From Dermanyssus gallinae (lineage: Eukaryota > Arthropoda > Arachnida > Mesostigmata > Dermanyssidae): 64,000 nucleotides of DNA. Positions 23,835-35,684 of the stretch are shown here, piece by piece; positions within the stretch are counted from its first letter, which is position 1; each line of letters starts with the position of its first letter. The stretch lies in contig QVRM01006090.1 of NCBI GenBank assembly GCA_003439945.1, positions 1-64,000 of the forward strand. The letters run 5' to 3'. The position numbers and the translations under genes are program-made. A model generated the notes under the pieces. The model had not been told where the DNA came from, ran no database searches, and was given only the letters and a program-made list of their open reading frames with translations.

Positions 23835-23889
23835 TGGTCCTGAAATGACTGCCAACGACGAAGAGGTCCTGAAATGACTGCCAACGACG
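23835..23889 (+). repeat. Two-copy tandem duplication, 29-bp unit
   Basis: GGTCCTGAAATGACTGCCAA then CGACG is repeated exactly with a 29-bp period. The identity implies recent duplication. Confidence 0.9.
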
Positions 23890-24649
23890 TTGAAGGAAGC
23901 CGGACTAGAAAGTCGAACTAGGCAGCTACGTTCAATAGTCTATCTTTCACAAGCCATAGATTCTCCTGTCTCGACGGCTAGGACGAACTTGCTGATAAAC
24001 ACCTCAACTTGGATAAAACATTTCAAGCTTTTGCTTCACCAGAGAACAGGTTTCTTGCTATTCAGTGGTTACACCGTCGAGAAACTCTAGCATGTATGCC
24101 TGGTGAAGAATGGAGTTAGTCCAGCTCATAGATAAGACTAAAAGCTACCTAACGGCTCGTCATATTACAATATGATGTCTGCCAAGGCAATATACGAGAT
24201 CCCTACGTCGTTACTCTTTACGCGATAGTGTGTCTAATATGTGCCTTTTCCTCAGAAAAGGTTGTTATCTCGATGATCAACAAAAAGTCTATAAATGAAT
24301 TTAAAATGTGCGTCATATAATTGTGCATCACATACTGATAAACAACGTCATACTTGCTTGACTTGTGCCATACTGTTAGATTTTACAATTGTCTTGGACT
24401 GCGTTCAATGAGATCGATGTCTGATTGCACTCTCTATTACTACCTGGAATTAAGAAACAAATGTAATACTTATAGAATTAACGACATCCAGAGTATCCTG
24501 TAAAGGTAAAAGCGGTGCCCGATTTGTTAAAACTCTTACCCAGAATATAGGCGTTGCCCAACAGCGGACCCGTTGTTCAAACTATTTCTAGCGACAAGGG
24601 GCTTCTCCTTAAGACAGGGCCCTAAGATACATCAAGGTTTCACATTTGT

Positions 24650-25520
24650 TCAATGCGGAATAGCTCTACTACAATAGACGAGGCCAACGGAAGGGCATGA
24701 AACACTTTCAATACTACTTGAGCACCATCGTCTATAGATACCACGATAATGAGGTATGAATCCTCGAAAACAAATGAAAAACCGTATACGTTTGCGCGCT
24801 CTCAGCTCCAGTTGCCAGTTAACCTTGATACTCTCGGGCTGCAAAGCCCCTCCAGACTTGCTCTGCCTAGATCTCTCATCGACGTTTGCCTGCCAGCAAT
24901 TGTTCGAGCCCTCCTCAGACAAGACTCCTTATTATCTCACCAAGGCGAAGCCGTTTAGGAGTTCAAGTGAACTTTTGATATTTTGTGTGGTGCTTGCGTT
25001 TGCGGAAAGCCGTTTTGAGATTTCAAATTGACACGTGTTTACTTTTAGCGAGGTCCATACAAGCGTGTTTCGCGGGATGGCCGAGGCGGGTTCTTCCGAA
25101 CCACCCGTGCCGGCAGGTTTGGCGCATGGCAACCTGTCAACAGACAGTTGCAGCAACCATATAATATATAGAATTAGCAACGCACTGGCGGCAGAGAGAT
25201 TTCAAAAAATGAAAGGATTCAACAACTCTGCCAGATTCTAGTCAGGTGGAGGCGGAGATCTACTGCAAAATACGAAGTCCCCCCGCGGCAAGAAAAAGCA
25301 GGTCAGCCCAAACGAGAAGAAAGCCGATCTTTGCAAGGTCAGAGAGTCAGAGGCTCTCAATGCCAACTTGCAATTGCGATCAGCTGGCCTCTCCTACAGA
25401 GAAAACCCCACAGGAGAAGAGTGCAAGGTTTAGAAAAAGTCGTTTCGCCCAAGAAGTTAAACCTCATAAAGCAGAATGCTCTTGATGTCAACGCTTGTTT
25501 AGCGTGGAACTGAACAATTA
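24650..25520. other. Region of overlapping small frames, unrecognised
   Basis: Less AT-rich than its surroundings, with several frames of 60-91 codons on both strands (for example 25035-25241, 25246-25485 and 24756-25031 on plus; 24650-24922 on minus). The plus-strand frames are basic and hydrophilic, which could suit a retroelement gag/ORF1 remnant. I see no zinc knuckle or other diagnostic motif. Confidence 0.2.
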
Positions 25521-25689
25521 AATATCCTCGGCGCAGATAGCACCAAGTTTTCATGCCGAAGATCTGGACCCGGCTTTTGCAGCCTTCGGCGACGTTGCTA
25601 GATTTATTGATATAACGCATGGGTTCCGAATACTGAAGGCGAACATTTAAGCCGTCGGCAGAGGGCAATTTAGCTGGTGTGACTCCACT

Positions 25690-26000
25690 GTGGCATTTCC
25701 TACCGTAGCGAAATACATATTTAGCCCGTCAGCGTACGACCCGATCTTGCTGTGATTTAAGCTTGATCCCATCGCTTCTGCCACAGGTTTTCTTAATAAA
25801 CCTCAAAAACGACTTTTATAAAACAACTTAAGCATCCCGGAGTGAATGGAGATATCGGTAACGATTGCGTAGATAGGCGGCTTTAGTATCGGGTAGACGT
25901 ATCATACGATACCGGCGATACAGCTTGCGGACGTGTCGTCGAAGTCGCCAGAGCCCTAGGTAGAAAGAAAACGAATCTCTCCTTAATGAGCTACCAAGCT
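25690..26000 (-). pseudogene. Possible LINE linker between endonuclease and RT
   Basis: Minus-strand frame 26025-25828 carries LRRHVRKLYRRYRMIRLPDT then KAAYLRNRYRYLHSL, the basic helical linker style seen between endonuclease and RT in AP-type LINEs. Downstream, in a shifted frame, is KSFLRFIKKTCGRSDGIK, reminiscent of the start of RT (pattern FWKFI.K...R..GI). No catalytic motif is preserved, so the call is tentative. Confidence 0.4.
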
Positions 26001-26563
26001 GAGAAGTTTGGCAAAAAGAAAGCACATGTTTGTAAAAAGAAAATTTTTAAATGCGGATTTTAGATCGGTTTTATCGAATAGCCTTACCCAGAAAGCGTTT
26101 CGAACATTGTCATAAAAGTCGCCAATGCTGGCCATACTGTGCTTCATGCGGAGTGCAGGAGTCGCCGAATGCAACAAAGAAATCTAATAGCATTATCAGA
26201 CAAATAAACTATAAAACTAATAGGGTAGTGATCGAAAACAACAGAGCCTCAAGAATTGCCAGCTGAATAGAGTCGAAGCGCAGATGGATATATGATCCCT
26301 TGCAGTAAAAACGAAGGATAATTGACGGGTGGGCGGAATTAAAATTGGCATAGCCCATTGAGAGGTAGGAGATCTTAGTGAACGTCGGTAAGATGCCGCC
26401 TAAGATGTTGAGAAGGGTAGATGTCTGAGTTACATGACTAGATTAAAACCGAATAGTATAATTTAAAAAGCGTATATTTTTACATGCAGGTGTATCGCTT
26501 GGACTTTTCATATCATGTAAAACTCTATACAGCATATTGGTAAGTAATAGTCAATTTTAAATA

Positions 26564-26567
<4 letters not shown>

Positions 26568-26603
<36 letters not shown>
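26568..26603. repeat. (TA)n microsatellite
   Basis: About 36 bp of TA. A second, 18-bp (TA)n is at 26673-26690, and an imperfect hairpin (GATAGATAAA/TTTATCTATC) lies between them. Confidence 0.9.
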
Positions 26604-26605
<2 letters not shown>

Positions 26606-27787
26606 ATTGTTGGACAATTATTTACACCTCATTATGTGATAGATAAATATATGCTTACTTTATCTATCGCAGTATATATATATATATATAATACCCCTAA
26701 TGTGGTTTAGATATACATGTATATGCTACACTTAATGCTGTAAGATAATGTTATGTACTCTCGGCGAACCTAAACAGATAAATTTAAATCCGTTAGAAAA
26801 CATTTTAAAGAAGAAACGGTATATCGCATAGCAGCTAATTGGTCAATCGTAGTTGAGTCATATGTGTTATCTGTTAAAACAAATAGGTTGGACAAACGTA
26901 GAAATTGTACATAATTGCAGTCAAACATTTTGCAAGTAAGTTCTTTTCTTACAAACGACCTTTCCAGTATGAGTAACTGGCACACGCACAGCCGCGTTTG
27001 ATGTGCGCAGGCATTAACAAGGACCTACATTGCCCGGAGAGTCATAAATTCCAATATGTGAGCGTAAACAAATTTTCAACGTATTTGTCAGTCTGTTTGG
27101 CTTTTAAGCAGAGTCTGTTTGTGTGCACGTATAAGTGCGTATATACGTGAAATCTTTTTTTTAGAGCAAATGATGGGTCTCTTTGAAGTACAAAATTAGA
27201 TTTATGCTCCATCCGTCTGCATGGGACCGCTGAGTCGGACGCGGAGCGTCGCTTAAAAATCGTAAAAATGTGAGAACCTACTATAAGCTATGCCAACTAT
27301 TTGTTACTTATATAAAACGTAGCTCACAGCTCTGACGATATATCTGATATCTACCTTCGACACATGACGGGATACTGGCGCCAGTAGTTGGTTGAGCTAA
27401 ATCCACCCATACTCCACGCAGGTAAAATCATACATATTTATGAAAAATTAAACGACTTGATTGTATTTCTTGTTCTGATAGGAGGTGACTGCATCACTGT
27501 AGTAGCTAAGATAGTAGCTAGTCAGACGTTCCTATCTTCACGTGCGTTTATGCGGAAATCATACAAACGTAAATACCAAACTCCTATACTACTACATTTT
27601 CTGCTTCGTTAATGTTGGCAAAATTGCTTTTGTACAAATTTTATATACAGCATCAATAAACTACCACTAGTGTTAGCAACATAACGCTCTCAAGAGGATC
27701 TATATGCAGATAGCACACGATAACATTTAACATCGTGACCAAAGCATTCTGATGTTGCCCTTTCCGCAAACAGTGCCAAAAGTGCAG

Positions 27788-27812
27788 ATATATATATATA
27801 TATATATATATA
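27788..27812. repeat. (TA)n microsatellite
   Basis: About 25 bp of TA. Confidence 0.9.
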
Positions 27813-28809
27813 TTGTCGTACTGCATAATACGTACGCGAGCACTGCGATAGCCGGCGGCAGACGATTTATTTCAGCGCCCGAGGAGCTTTTAGAAGACGG
27901 TCAAGGGATTCATGGGGGCGGCTAAATTTGTGCTAAGCACGATTGCACAGGATCTCAAAAGTGCATGTCTCTCTTTTCTAGTGCGGGTCTTAGCCTATCG
28001 CGTCAACCCCCTCATAACTATTTAGTTTCCCACAAGATCATTTGTCGCAACATTATTAACGAGAGCTGACTGGTGGACCTGTTTGGTCCATCTAAAGGAC
28101 CTCACATAAACTGCGTTTATATTACCCATTTCTGCTGTGTATGTTGCTTAACTGCCAAAACGGAAGTGTTCGCTTCACTTGAGAAACGATATGGAGAAAC
28201 AGTTGCCCTCTGCCGTAAATTGTAAGGGGATCTTCAAAGGATCTTAAAAAGATAAACGGATCACTCGCTGACGGAACGTGTAGTTTTCAAATTAAGCTTA
28301 CAACAATGCAACTGAGATTTAATTCACATGCACAGTCGCTTCCGCCAGGACTGTTGTTGTTGTCAACATGATGCAATTATGTTACGAGGCTCGACCAAAA
28401 AAAATGGGGCGAATATTATTAACTTAAGGAACAACAATATCTCCAAACCAGAAAGCCTACGCTGGTGGCGAAAATTTGCTCGTTTGCTTTGCACGGTTAG
28501 CTGACTATTATATGATAAAGTAAGTGGTAACCGGCCGCACATAAGGTATATAGGACTCGGCGCTCTGATGTATGAGCCTCTACAATCTTCATCATTTTAA
28601 AGACTATGGCTTGAACAAAAAGGGTCACTCTTCGGGCAGGGTACCTGGGTGACTGGAGCCCCCGACACCTATGTCGTTTCATGCTTAATGTCTCGTGTGT
28701 TTTTCAATACGAAATACCCTATGTTATCCGTAGTCGTACCTACGTACGGCGCGGAATAAAATAAGCTTATTTCGCTTTGCTACCACACCTTGTTCCACAA
28801 ACGGTGACG

Positions 28810-28860
28810 AATTTGAAGAAATTATTGATATAATGATTATATCAATAATTTCTTCAAATT
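28810..28860. repeat. Perfect 23-bp inverted repeat with 5-nt loop
   Basis: The arm at 28810-28832 (AATTTGAAGAAATTATTGAT then ATA) is the exact reverse complement of 28838-28860. The loop is ATGAT. No transposon ends or coding sequence are recognised at this spot. Confidence 0.92.
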
Positions 28861-29349
28861 GAAATAGTCTCAGCTTTGGATAGGTCCGCTGAGTGTAGAA
28901 CACGCAAACCCATTGAAAACAGAAAGAACTCAGCCTGCTTTTAGAAGATCTATGAGCTAGCCTTAAGGTATTTTGCGCATGCACAGTATTTAAGTTTCCC
29001 TCGAATCCAGAAGTCTCTACGTTGAGCATATACATATCACTGAAAATTGGGAGGCCCTCCTGAAAGACGTACAATGCCGGATGCGCACTGAGAGTGACCA
29101 ACCTCAAGCACCAAACGTTGACTTAGCGGCAGCGATTGTAAGGCCCCTGCTAAAAACGGGGTACTCCGAAACTCCCGCGAGGTTAACTCTAATGTTTGAC
29201 CTCTGAAAAATGCCCACAGTTGCCAAGAAATCAAAACCCACCTAAATATGGCAGGACTGTCCTTTGCCTCTGAGAGCTTTACTGCCGGCTAAGAACTATG
29301 CTAGGTAATACGTCTCTCTATCATGTGAGCTACAGTATCGGTATCCACA

Positions 29350-29900
29350 CCGCTATCGGAGGGCTGCATCGAGACACTGTGTGGCCGACGTCGTCAGGCT
29401 GGCCTGATGCGTATAAGACGCATGTAATTCTAAATCATGACCATATAGTGCTGTAACTGTCCATGTCCCGTGAAGATCTGAGTTGCGAAATACGTTAGAG
29501 GTTAAAACTGGATTACTTGCTAGTTCCAACCGTATCCCGCAGAAACTTTTTGCTCGGTCAGACAAAGGGCTGAAAGTGGTATTCCTCTACCCAGCCATAG
29601 ATGTGTAGGAGCGAGAGGTTTGTTGAGGATTCCAAGGGTGTTTGCCGTCGAGCGGTGACTAAAACGCAAGTTGTCGATAATTTCAATTCCGTCGGACATG
29701 CCCTTAAACCACAACCCCCGTCGCAGACCAAGTTCCAAAGAATAAGACCGAGGACAGTTCCCTGCGGGGTCCCAGCGGTAATCTCCTGGGTCCGGGCTCT
29801 TGGCGGCGTAAGTAGGGGAGATCCCTTTCTCTGGCATTGCCATGATGGTGCTCCAGTTTGTGGTTTTAACATCATTTTTCGCGTACAATTACATTAAAAA
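29350..29900 (-). pseudogene. R1-like LINE reverse transcriptase fragment
   Basis: Minus-strand frames give VKTTNWSTIMAMPEKGISP, which resembles the segment after motif A in R1-clade RTs (NSA.WS.I...L...GI..YL). Next is ITAGTPQGTVLGLILWNLVC then DG, motif B with the WN..YDG signature of R1-like elements. DGIEIIDNLRFSH is where motif C (GYADD) should be, but it has degenerated to DNLRF. The frame overlaps an alternative frame on the same strand, so one frameshift lies within. The catalytic aspartates are lost. Confidence 0.65.
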
Positions 29901-30260
29901 TAACAACGAGCGAGTCTTAAGCGGGACAGCAGTTTTCTGCCGCGTCCTGGAGAGTACTCGGTGCAGGGCATCCAACGTCTAGCGGCCCCCTTGCTGGCCC
30001 GTGTTTGAGTGCTCAACATCCCGCCTTGTGTGGGAAACCGTCCGGTCCTGGCAAGGCCGGGTGCCAGGTGTTTGCCGCACGTGAGGTCTTATCAGCGGTG
30101 GTTGAGGCTATATCTTTCCGACCCTGCCCGATGGCGCAAGGGGCTCGTGGTGCCTGCTGGGCAAATAGCGCGGGCGCCAACCACAAAGTTCCAAACAGGA
30201 TGGGTGGGAGCAGGCAGCGAAGCTTGCGCATATTTGCTATGAGTCCATCTTGGGCCTTGC
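29900..30260. other. GC-rich block upstream of the R1-like fragment, possible ORF1 remnant
   Basis: A locally GC-rich 350-bp segment with frames on both strands. On the minus strand it lies upstream of the R1-like RT piece, where an R1 element's ORF1 zinc knuckles would be. A stretch like LTCGKHLAPGLARTGRF is faintly knuckle-like, but the cysteine/histidine pattern is incomplete. Confidence 0.2.
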
Positions 30261-33129
30261 TGAAGCTACTAGGGTAGCTTTCTAGAGCCTTGCCGGTGAC
30301 TTTCTCTTAACATGCCAGCGAGCCATGTGATAGTTGAAACGAGGCTCCAAGAATCCTGTTGGGCTTCTTCTCTTCGAGGACTATTCTACTTCTTGAGTCT
30401 CTTAGGACTCTAGTAACCTCGATTCAACTACGCGCATAAGTTTCCCTTCCTTTAAAATTTGAGTGGGCGTTACAAAAACGTTTATGCCAGCTTCGCAAAA
30501 GAACGGTAATGTAGTAATTGGTCAAGATTATTCTTACTAGAATAGAGCAGTCAGAATTTAAGCTCAAGCTTTTTTAAGTAATAAAAAATAAAAGAAAGTA
30601 CAGTCGCTTCAAATACCCGAAACCTGATGCTAGAGTTTGGACACCTCGCTGACTATCAGCATCTGTGGCATTATTTAAAAATATACAGCCTTTGCAATTG
30701 TTGGCTATTCTGCAGAACTAGAACCAATGTATGGTGTGGGCTAGCCCTTACAAATAGCAGTAGTCTAACGCCTAATATCTAAAAACAGCGCTTGCCTTAA
30801 TCCTAAGTTATACAGAACGACGTAGAATCGTACTAATCCCTGTTGTTAGTCACATTTTTTTAAGAATAGATAATAAACTAAGCCACTGAGAGTCAGCGAC
30901 CATGCTGCCATTCTAGGCCTCATCAACGATAAACTCGACTCAGGACTGGATAGCAGACTGGGACACCATATTTGTTGCGACGACTATGGAAGCATGAAGC
31001 AAGACCCCACTAGCATTTCAATGTTTTTTCATGCAAATTTTAACAGTTTTGGAATTGACCGCATTTGCCTTAAATAGCTAATTTTTGTTAAACATGTTTT
31101 AGAACATTCTAAAAATCTAAATTTTGAATCTATTTTCTACACTATCAAAATGGGTACTCCCATATGAGACCAGAACTTTTGTAATCCGCTGTCCGCAGCA
31201 CGGTCATTTATAATACGCTTTTTTAATATACAATACTCGTTGGACGTCAATTATTAAAAAAAAAAAAACATTAACTAACTAGTTCTACTTTCTGTTATAG
31301 ATGCTTGTGGTCTAAAGAAGCCCCCTTAAAATTATAACAAAATTAAATGTTTAAAGGTATCTTTAGATTAAAATACCAAAAAGTCTTTGCTGTTCCGAAA
31401 CTCAATAACCATCGCAGTGCTGTGTAACGGTGTGTAACCCATGTAACGTTAACTTGTACAATAGGCCAGTGACACAGTACAAAATAGCCTGATTTTCAAA
31501 CTAGAACCCATTAGCCTTAATTGCAAAACATTGTGGGCCACTTCCGCCGATGACGTCCGCAGCAGATCCCCAGTGCTGATAACGACAGGGAACGAATTGA
31601 GTCCCGAGGGCTCCGATAGCATACGGTAGCTAGTTTGCGATTTCAATGAATCGCCTGACTTGTTCAGCACGCGTGGTAGGCACGTCTGCAGTTTTAGAGA
31701 GAACGCAATTATTTTCACCTATATTAGCGTGACTGCACAATCGAGCTTTTCTTTGTCGCAATCTTAAAATAGGTTTTCCCGAGTAAAAATAGGAGAGTCT
31801 AGAGTAGGGGCCCTTTACATCGCCCACCCCTGAGGGTCTTAAAGTGTAGCTTCTAACTGTCCTGTCGGTGGCCTTTTTTAGACTGCAACGAGAGAAAGGA
31901 AAGAAAAGTAATTACCAAACTCTTACAGAGTGTGCAAACTTGGCCGATCATCGATTATGCTCTGGTGATTTGGCGATTCCTATGAAAACATAACTAGCTA
32001 ACTCACTAACCGTAACGGTATCATCTACGAGTCACCCAAAAGCAAATAATTTTAAATCAATTTGCAAGATCGACAGCATTAGCAAGATTACTGCGTTTGA
32101 TGTCAAGCTTTGACTAAGAAATCGACCGTTATCACCCATTATGGTTATAGTCCTCCTTCCATATGGAATTCTCTTGCCGAGTTTTACTAAACCTTGAGTA
32201 CATACGGCTATGGAAGACCCTGTATATACCTATATATGTAGATGGTTAGTGCGAGTCTTGATTGTCATCTACCGGGGTGTTGCCGGGTTCTGCTTTTGAT
32301 CGAATTTTATTTAAGCGATGCTTATTAAAAATAGACGATAAGCCATACCGCTGAGACTCAGCGGCCATACTTTCACAAGGACTATATATATATATAGTTT
32401 GTTTTACATATAACACACCGTAAGACTGAAATTTTTGAAGTCATTTTTTACCCGTTTAGTAATTATACGTAAGCCTAAAGTCCTGTTGCACCGTTATTTC
32501 GTTTTACTAACAGCTATTCAATCTGAGGCATATGCTTGAGGTATTTACGCAAAACCTACCCGTCCCCACGCCACAACTCCACCCGTCAAGCTAACGAGGT
32601 GAGGCAATCGAGTGAGTGGACAGTTTCATGCTCAATGCCTAGACTATCTTGTAGATTTTGAGGTGCACGCCGAGCGTTTTCTTCTGTCTAAAAAGGAAAC
32701 CGAATCAGGCGGTTTATGGAGATACTACGACCCGTGTAGAACTTCTCGTTAAGGAAAAGAGGCAAAACTCTCTAGCCCGTATGTTGCTGATGCGGCACCG
32801 CGGTTCTAGTCGGTCGTCAATGATGATCCCTGACACTGTTCGAATAGGCTTTTCGGCCAGTGGGTCGGAGGTCCTTCTCCAAAGCAGACATCACGATACC
32901 ATCTGGGACTTGCATGTTCTCTGCTTGCGACAGGAAATGCTTCGCAAACAAACAGCATTACGAGTTTATCCGCCTCTTCGCATTGCTAGCGGTCAAAGGA
33001 TAAGCTCTTCCTGAATTTTTTTTTATTTATGTTTGTTACAAACTACTGCGGAACGATAGCAAATGATTTATAGTACGAATAATATTCTTCGTATTAACGT
33101 ATTTATACTTAATACTAATCTTACTCGCA

Positions 33130-33132
<3 letters not shown>

Positions 33133-33174
<42 letters not shown>
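33133..33174. repeat. (TA)n microsatellite
   Basis: About 42 bp of TA. Confidence 0.92.
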
Positions 33175-33179
<5 letters not shown>

Positions 33180-33497
33180 CAGCTACCGAATGTCACTCTT
33201 TAATTCGCCCAGACAGTCAGTTACGATGACCATGAACAATAACGGACTTAAGTTGTTACCTTGAGCAAATCCTGTCATCTTCTCAAGCCATCATGCTTCT
33301 ACAATTCTGTCCTCGTTTGTAAGGCGGTTTTCTTTCAAACTACTCAATTAAACTTGTGTGATAAAATGGGGCACACGTTCCCTAACTAGTTGTTTAACAA
33401 CTACACTACGTGAAACAGTATCACTCAGATTAAGTACTGAATGTCTCTAGGATTTACACCTGGCCTACCTCAACTCCCTACGCAACAAGTACATATG

Positions 33498-33585
33498 CTT
33501 TGTCGATTATATATAAAATGAGTATATCTGCTTTGACGATTATATATACAACGAGTATATATGCGTTGACGATTATATATGCTCA
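33498..33585 (+). repeat. Short tandem repeat, about 33-bp unit, 2.5 copies
   Basis: Units built on CGATTATATATA...GAGTATAT.TGC.TTGA occur three times in a row with substitutions. Overlapping frames here encode repeated SIY/NRQ-like peptides that follow from the repeat. Confidence 0.7.
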
Positions 33586-34619
33586 CTCCCCTGGATCGTT
33601 GGTCTACCACACAGTGAGGTGTGCCACCCCCGAACGCCCCCGAACAGGGGCTGGGTCGACTCGAAGAGAGACAAAAGAGAAACGGAGCCTGCCAACATGG
33701 CAGCGATCGCTTAAATACAACTCCGGGGGTCCGACCCGTCCCCACGCGGCACACCTCGCCACTTCAACGACGCCAACTCATAAAACGTATACCTTCTGCG
33801 CTTTCCAGTGCCATTATCGTCTGCTCGTATTTTATGTACGTTGCTTCGACTTTTAGCGTCGTCATTGTCTGCTCTATGTCTGAGGCTCTAACTATTTGTG
33901 ATAATGGTTATATATATATATATATATATAGGTAGAGCGACTACAGCAAAGTTGTTTGCTGGACGGCCGACGTCTTAATGGTATACGTATTCTATTGCGT
34001 CGCCTGAACATCTGCTTTAGACAGATATTTTTGTCTATAAGTAGTTTCACGCAGTATATTCAAAAACTTCACTAGTAGCGTCGTTGAATCCTGTACTAGG
34101 CGGAAGCATTGTTTCAAGCCAGTTAATAAAATTTCAGCAGCGCCGTTGAAGCAACGTGAGCCACTGCAATGCAAGTAGATACTCACCGTTTCTGCTCAAA
34201 CGATCATTCCATCCACGTTCGATCTGCAGACAAAGCGGATGAATAGACAATACATATGTTGTCTATTATCGTAAATTATAATTTAGAGATTAAAACGTAC
34301 TAAAAACGTTACTTGTCGATTAAATGACAACTGCTCTGTGTATAATAATAGTCATTCAATGACTTGTTATTACGTTACTATCAAGTGTACATATTCCACA
34401 TGTCCATGTACATATCGCTTGTCCGTATGCATACATATTTCATTATTACGTATGTAACTGAATTGATGCACAGACTGTCATACGTGTAGGCGATACACAC
34501 GTAAGCATCATATACATCATATACTTCTGAGTAACGTAATGGCGTATGTTTGATGTATCAAGTAGTTCACAAGTCACGAATGTTCGGCAAATAATGCCAC
34601 TATTAATATGATGTATGTG

Positions 34620-35481
34620 TCATTACGCTACTAGAAATGCACTCTAGATTACAACTAGTTTTGACCCAGGCGGCAGACAGGGTTAAATCATTATTGGACA
34701 GTGACGGGTTGTATGCCTATAACGTTAAGCTTCAAAGGGTGACCGACGAATTGTCGTTGTTATTTCATTCTCCTCCCAACGATAGGGCTAACCAGGGCAG
34801 TCGGACAGCCCCATCCTACAAGATAAGCGACTAACAAACCTGATCAATGGAGCACCTTCTGTTGCTGATAAAGCCAGGTTTCGAGCTGTTAGTAGTCAAG
34901 AGGCTGGGGCTTGGTCGTCACGTCATTCCGCTTTAAATTACTCCTTTGGTCGCGCACTTCGATCTGCCGGCTTCCCCTGTGTTCTAGAGCCCCCGGGTCT
35001 ATCGAGGGATGATGGGGAAAAACCTGACGGCCTAACTTTGATACCCCTTGAGCGTGGCCGCATGCTTGTTTGGGACGCAACTGTAACCGACTCATTATCC
35101 CCTTCGATGGTCGGTGCAGGCGCGGACCGAGCAGGTCATGATTCCAGGTTAGCTGAGGCTAACAAATGCAGAAAATACTTCAGTGTTGATTATCCGTACG
35201 AATTTTGTCCTTTGGCGTTCGAAACTATGGGAGCTGCAGGCCCCTTTACGCTCAAACTGATTCAGTGTGTAGGTAGAAACCATAACCTCTCCACAGAAGA
35301 CTCTAGAGCATCCGAATTCTTGCGCCAGAAACTCGACATTCCACGAGAACACGCGGCGTCTGTTCGGGGCACATTGCTGAACTGGGCTAACTCTGGGTTA
35401 GACAACCCGCCCGTGATCACACGTTCGCGCGGAGACAGTTGTCTACTGCAAAATGCTAACATAGTTATATCAATAACTTAG
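34620..35481 (+). mobile_element. RLE-type LINE copy D with internal deletion of the zinc knuckle
   Basis: Plus-strand frames give LQLVLTQAADRVKSLLDSDG and LQRVTDELSLLFHSPP, then (shifted) DKARFRAVSSQEAGAW directly joined to SSRHSALNYSFGRALRSAG, then LSRDDGEKPDGLTLIPLERG and the RLE. Copy B has GAWLHAL ... PHRC at the same place, so about 60-70 residues holding the zinc knuckle have been lost between GAW and SSRHSALN. It belongs to the copy B subfamily. No (TAA)n tail is seen after 35481. Confidence 0.8.
34930..35481 (+). pseudogene. RLE endonuclease of LINE copy D
   Basis: The nuclease core is KPDGLTLIPLERGRMLVWD (PD-x15-D), followed by the family block YEFCPLAFETMGAAGPF and a C-terminal LRQKLDIPREHAASVRGTLL. 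The largest ATG-initiated frame starts inside the core at 35038, but homology extends upstream in the same frame to at least 34930. The nuclease residues look intact while the upstream knuckle is deleted. It ends in a stop at 35481. Confidence 0.8.
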
Positions 35482-35605
35482 TTATAAAGGAAAAAAAAAG
35501 AAGGACATTTCTTCATTAGTCTTGAAATAATAAATAATCAGTGTACTATTATCGGTTATTCAAAGACTAATTGAGACTATGAATGCGTCGCTGCCGCGTA
35601 ATTAA

Positions 35606-35660
35606 AATGTCTGGGTACATACATGTCTGGGTACATACATGTCTGGGTACATATCGTTAA
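35606..35660 (+). repeat. 16-bp tandem repeat, about three copies
   Basis: GTCTGGGTACATACAT is repeated in tandem just upstream of the intact LINE frame, then degenerates. It could mark the 5' junction of that insertion. Confidence 0.75.
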
Positions 35661-35684
35661 TCACCGTCTGGTTACGTATCGTTT

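Noticed and set aside
32658..33014. 118-codon plus frame
   Set aside because: No recognisable motif, and the opposite strand is similarly open; not enough to call a gene.
34527..34635. Imperfect inverted repeat around TAACGTAATG/CATTACGCTA upstream of RLE-LINE copy D
   Set aside because: Only roughly three quarters matching with gaps; weaker than the four palindromes reported and plausible by chance in this AT-rich stretch.
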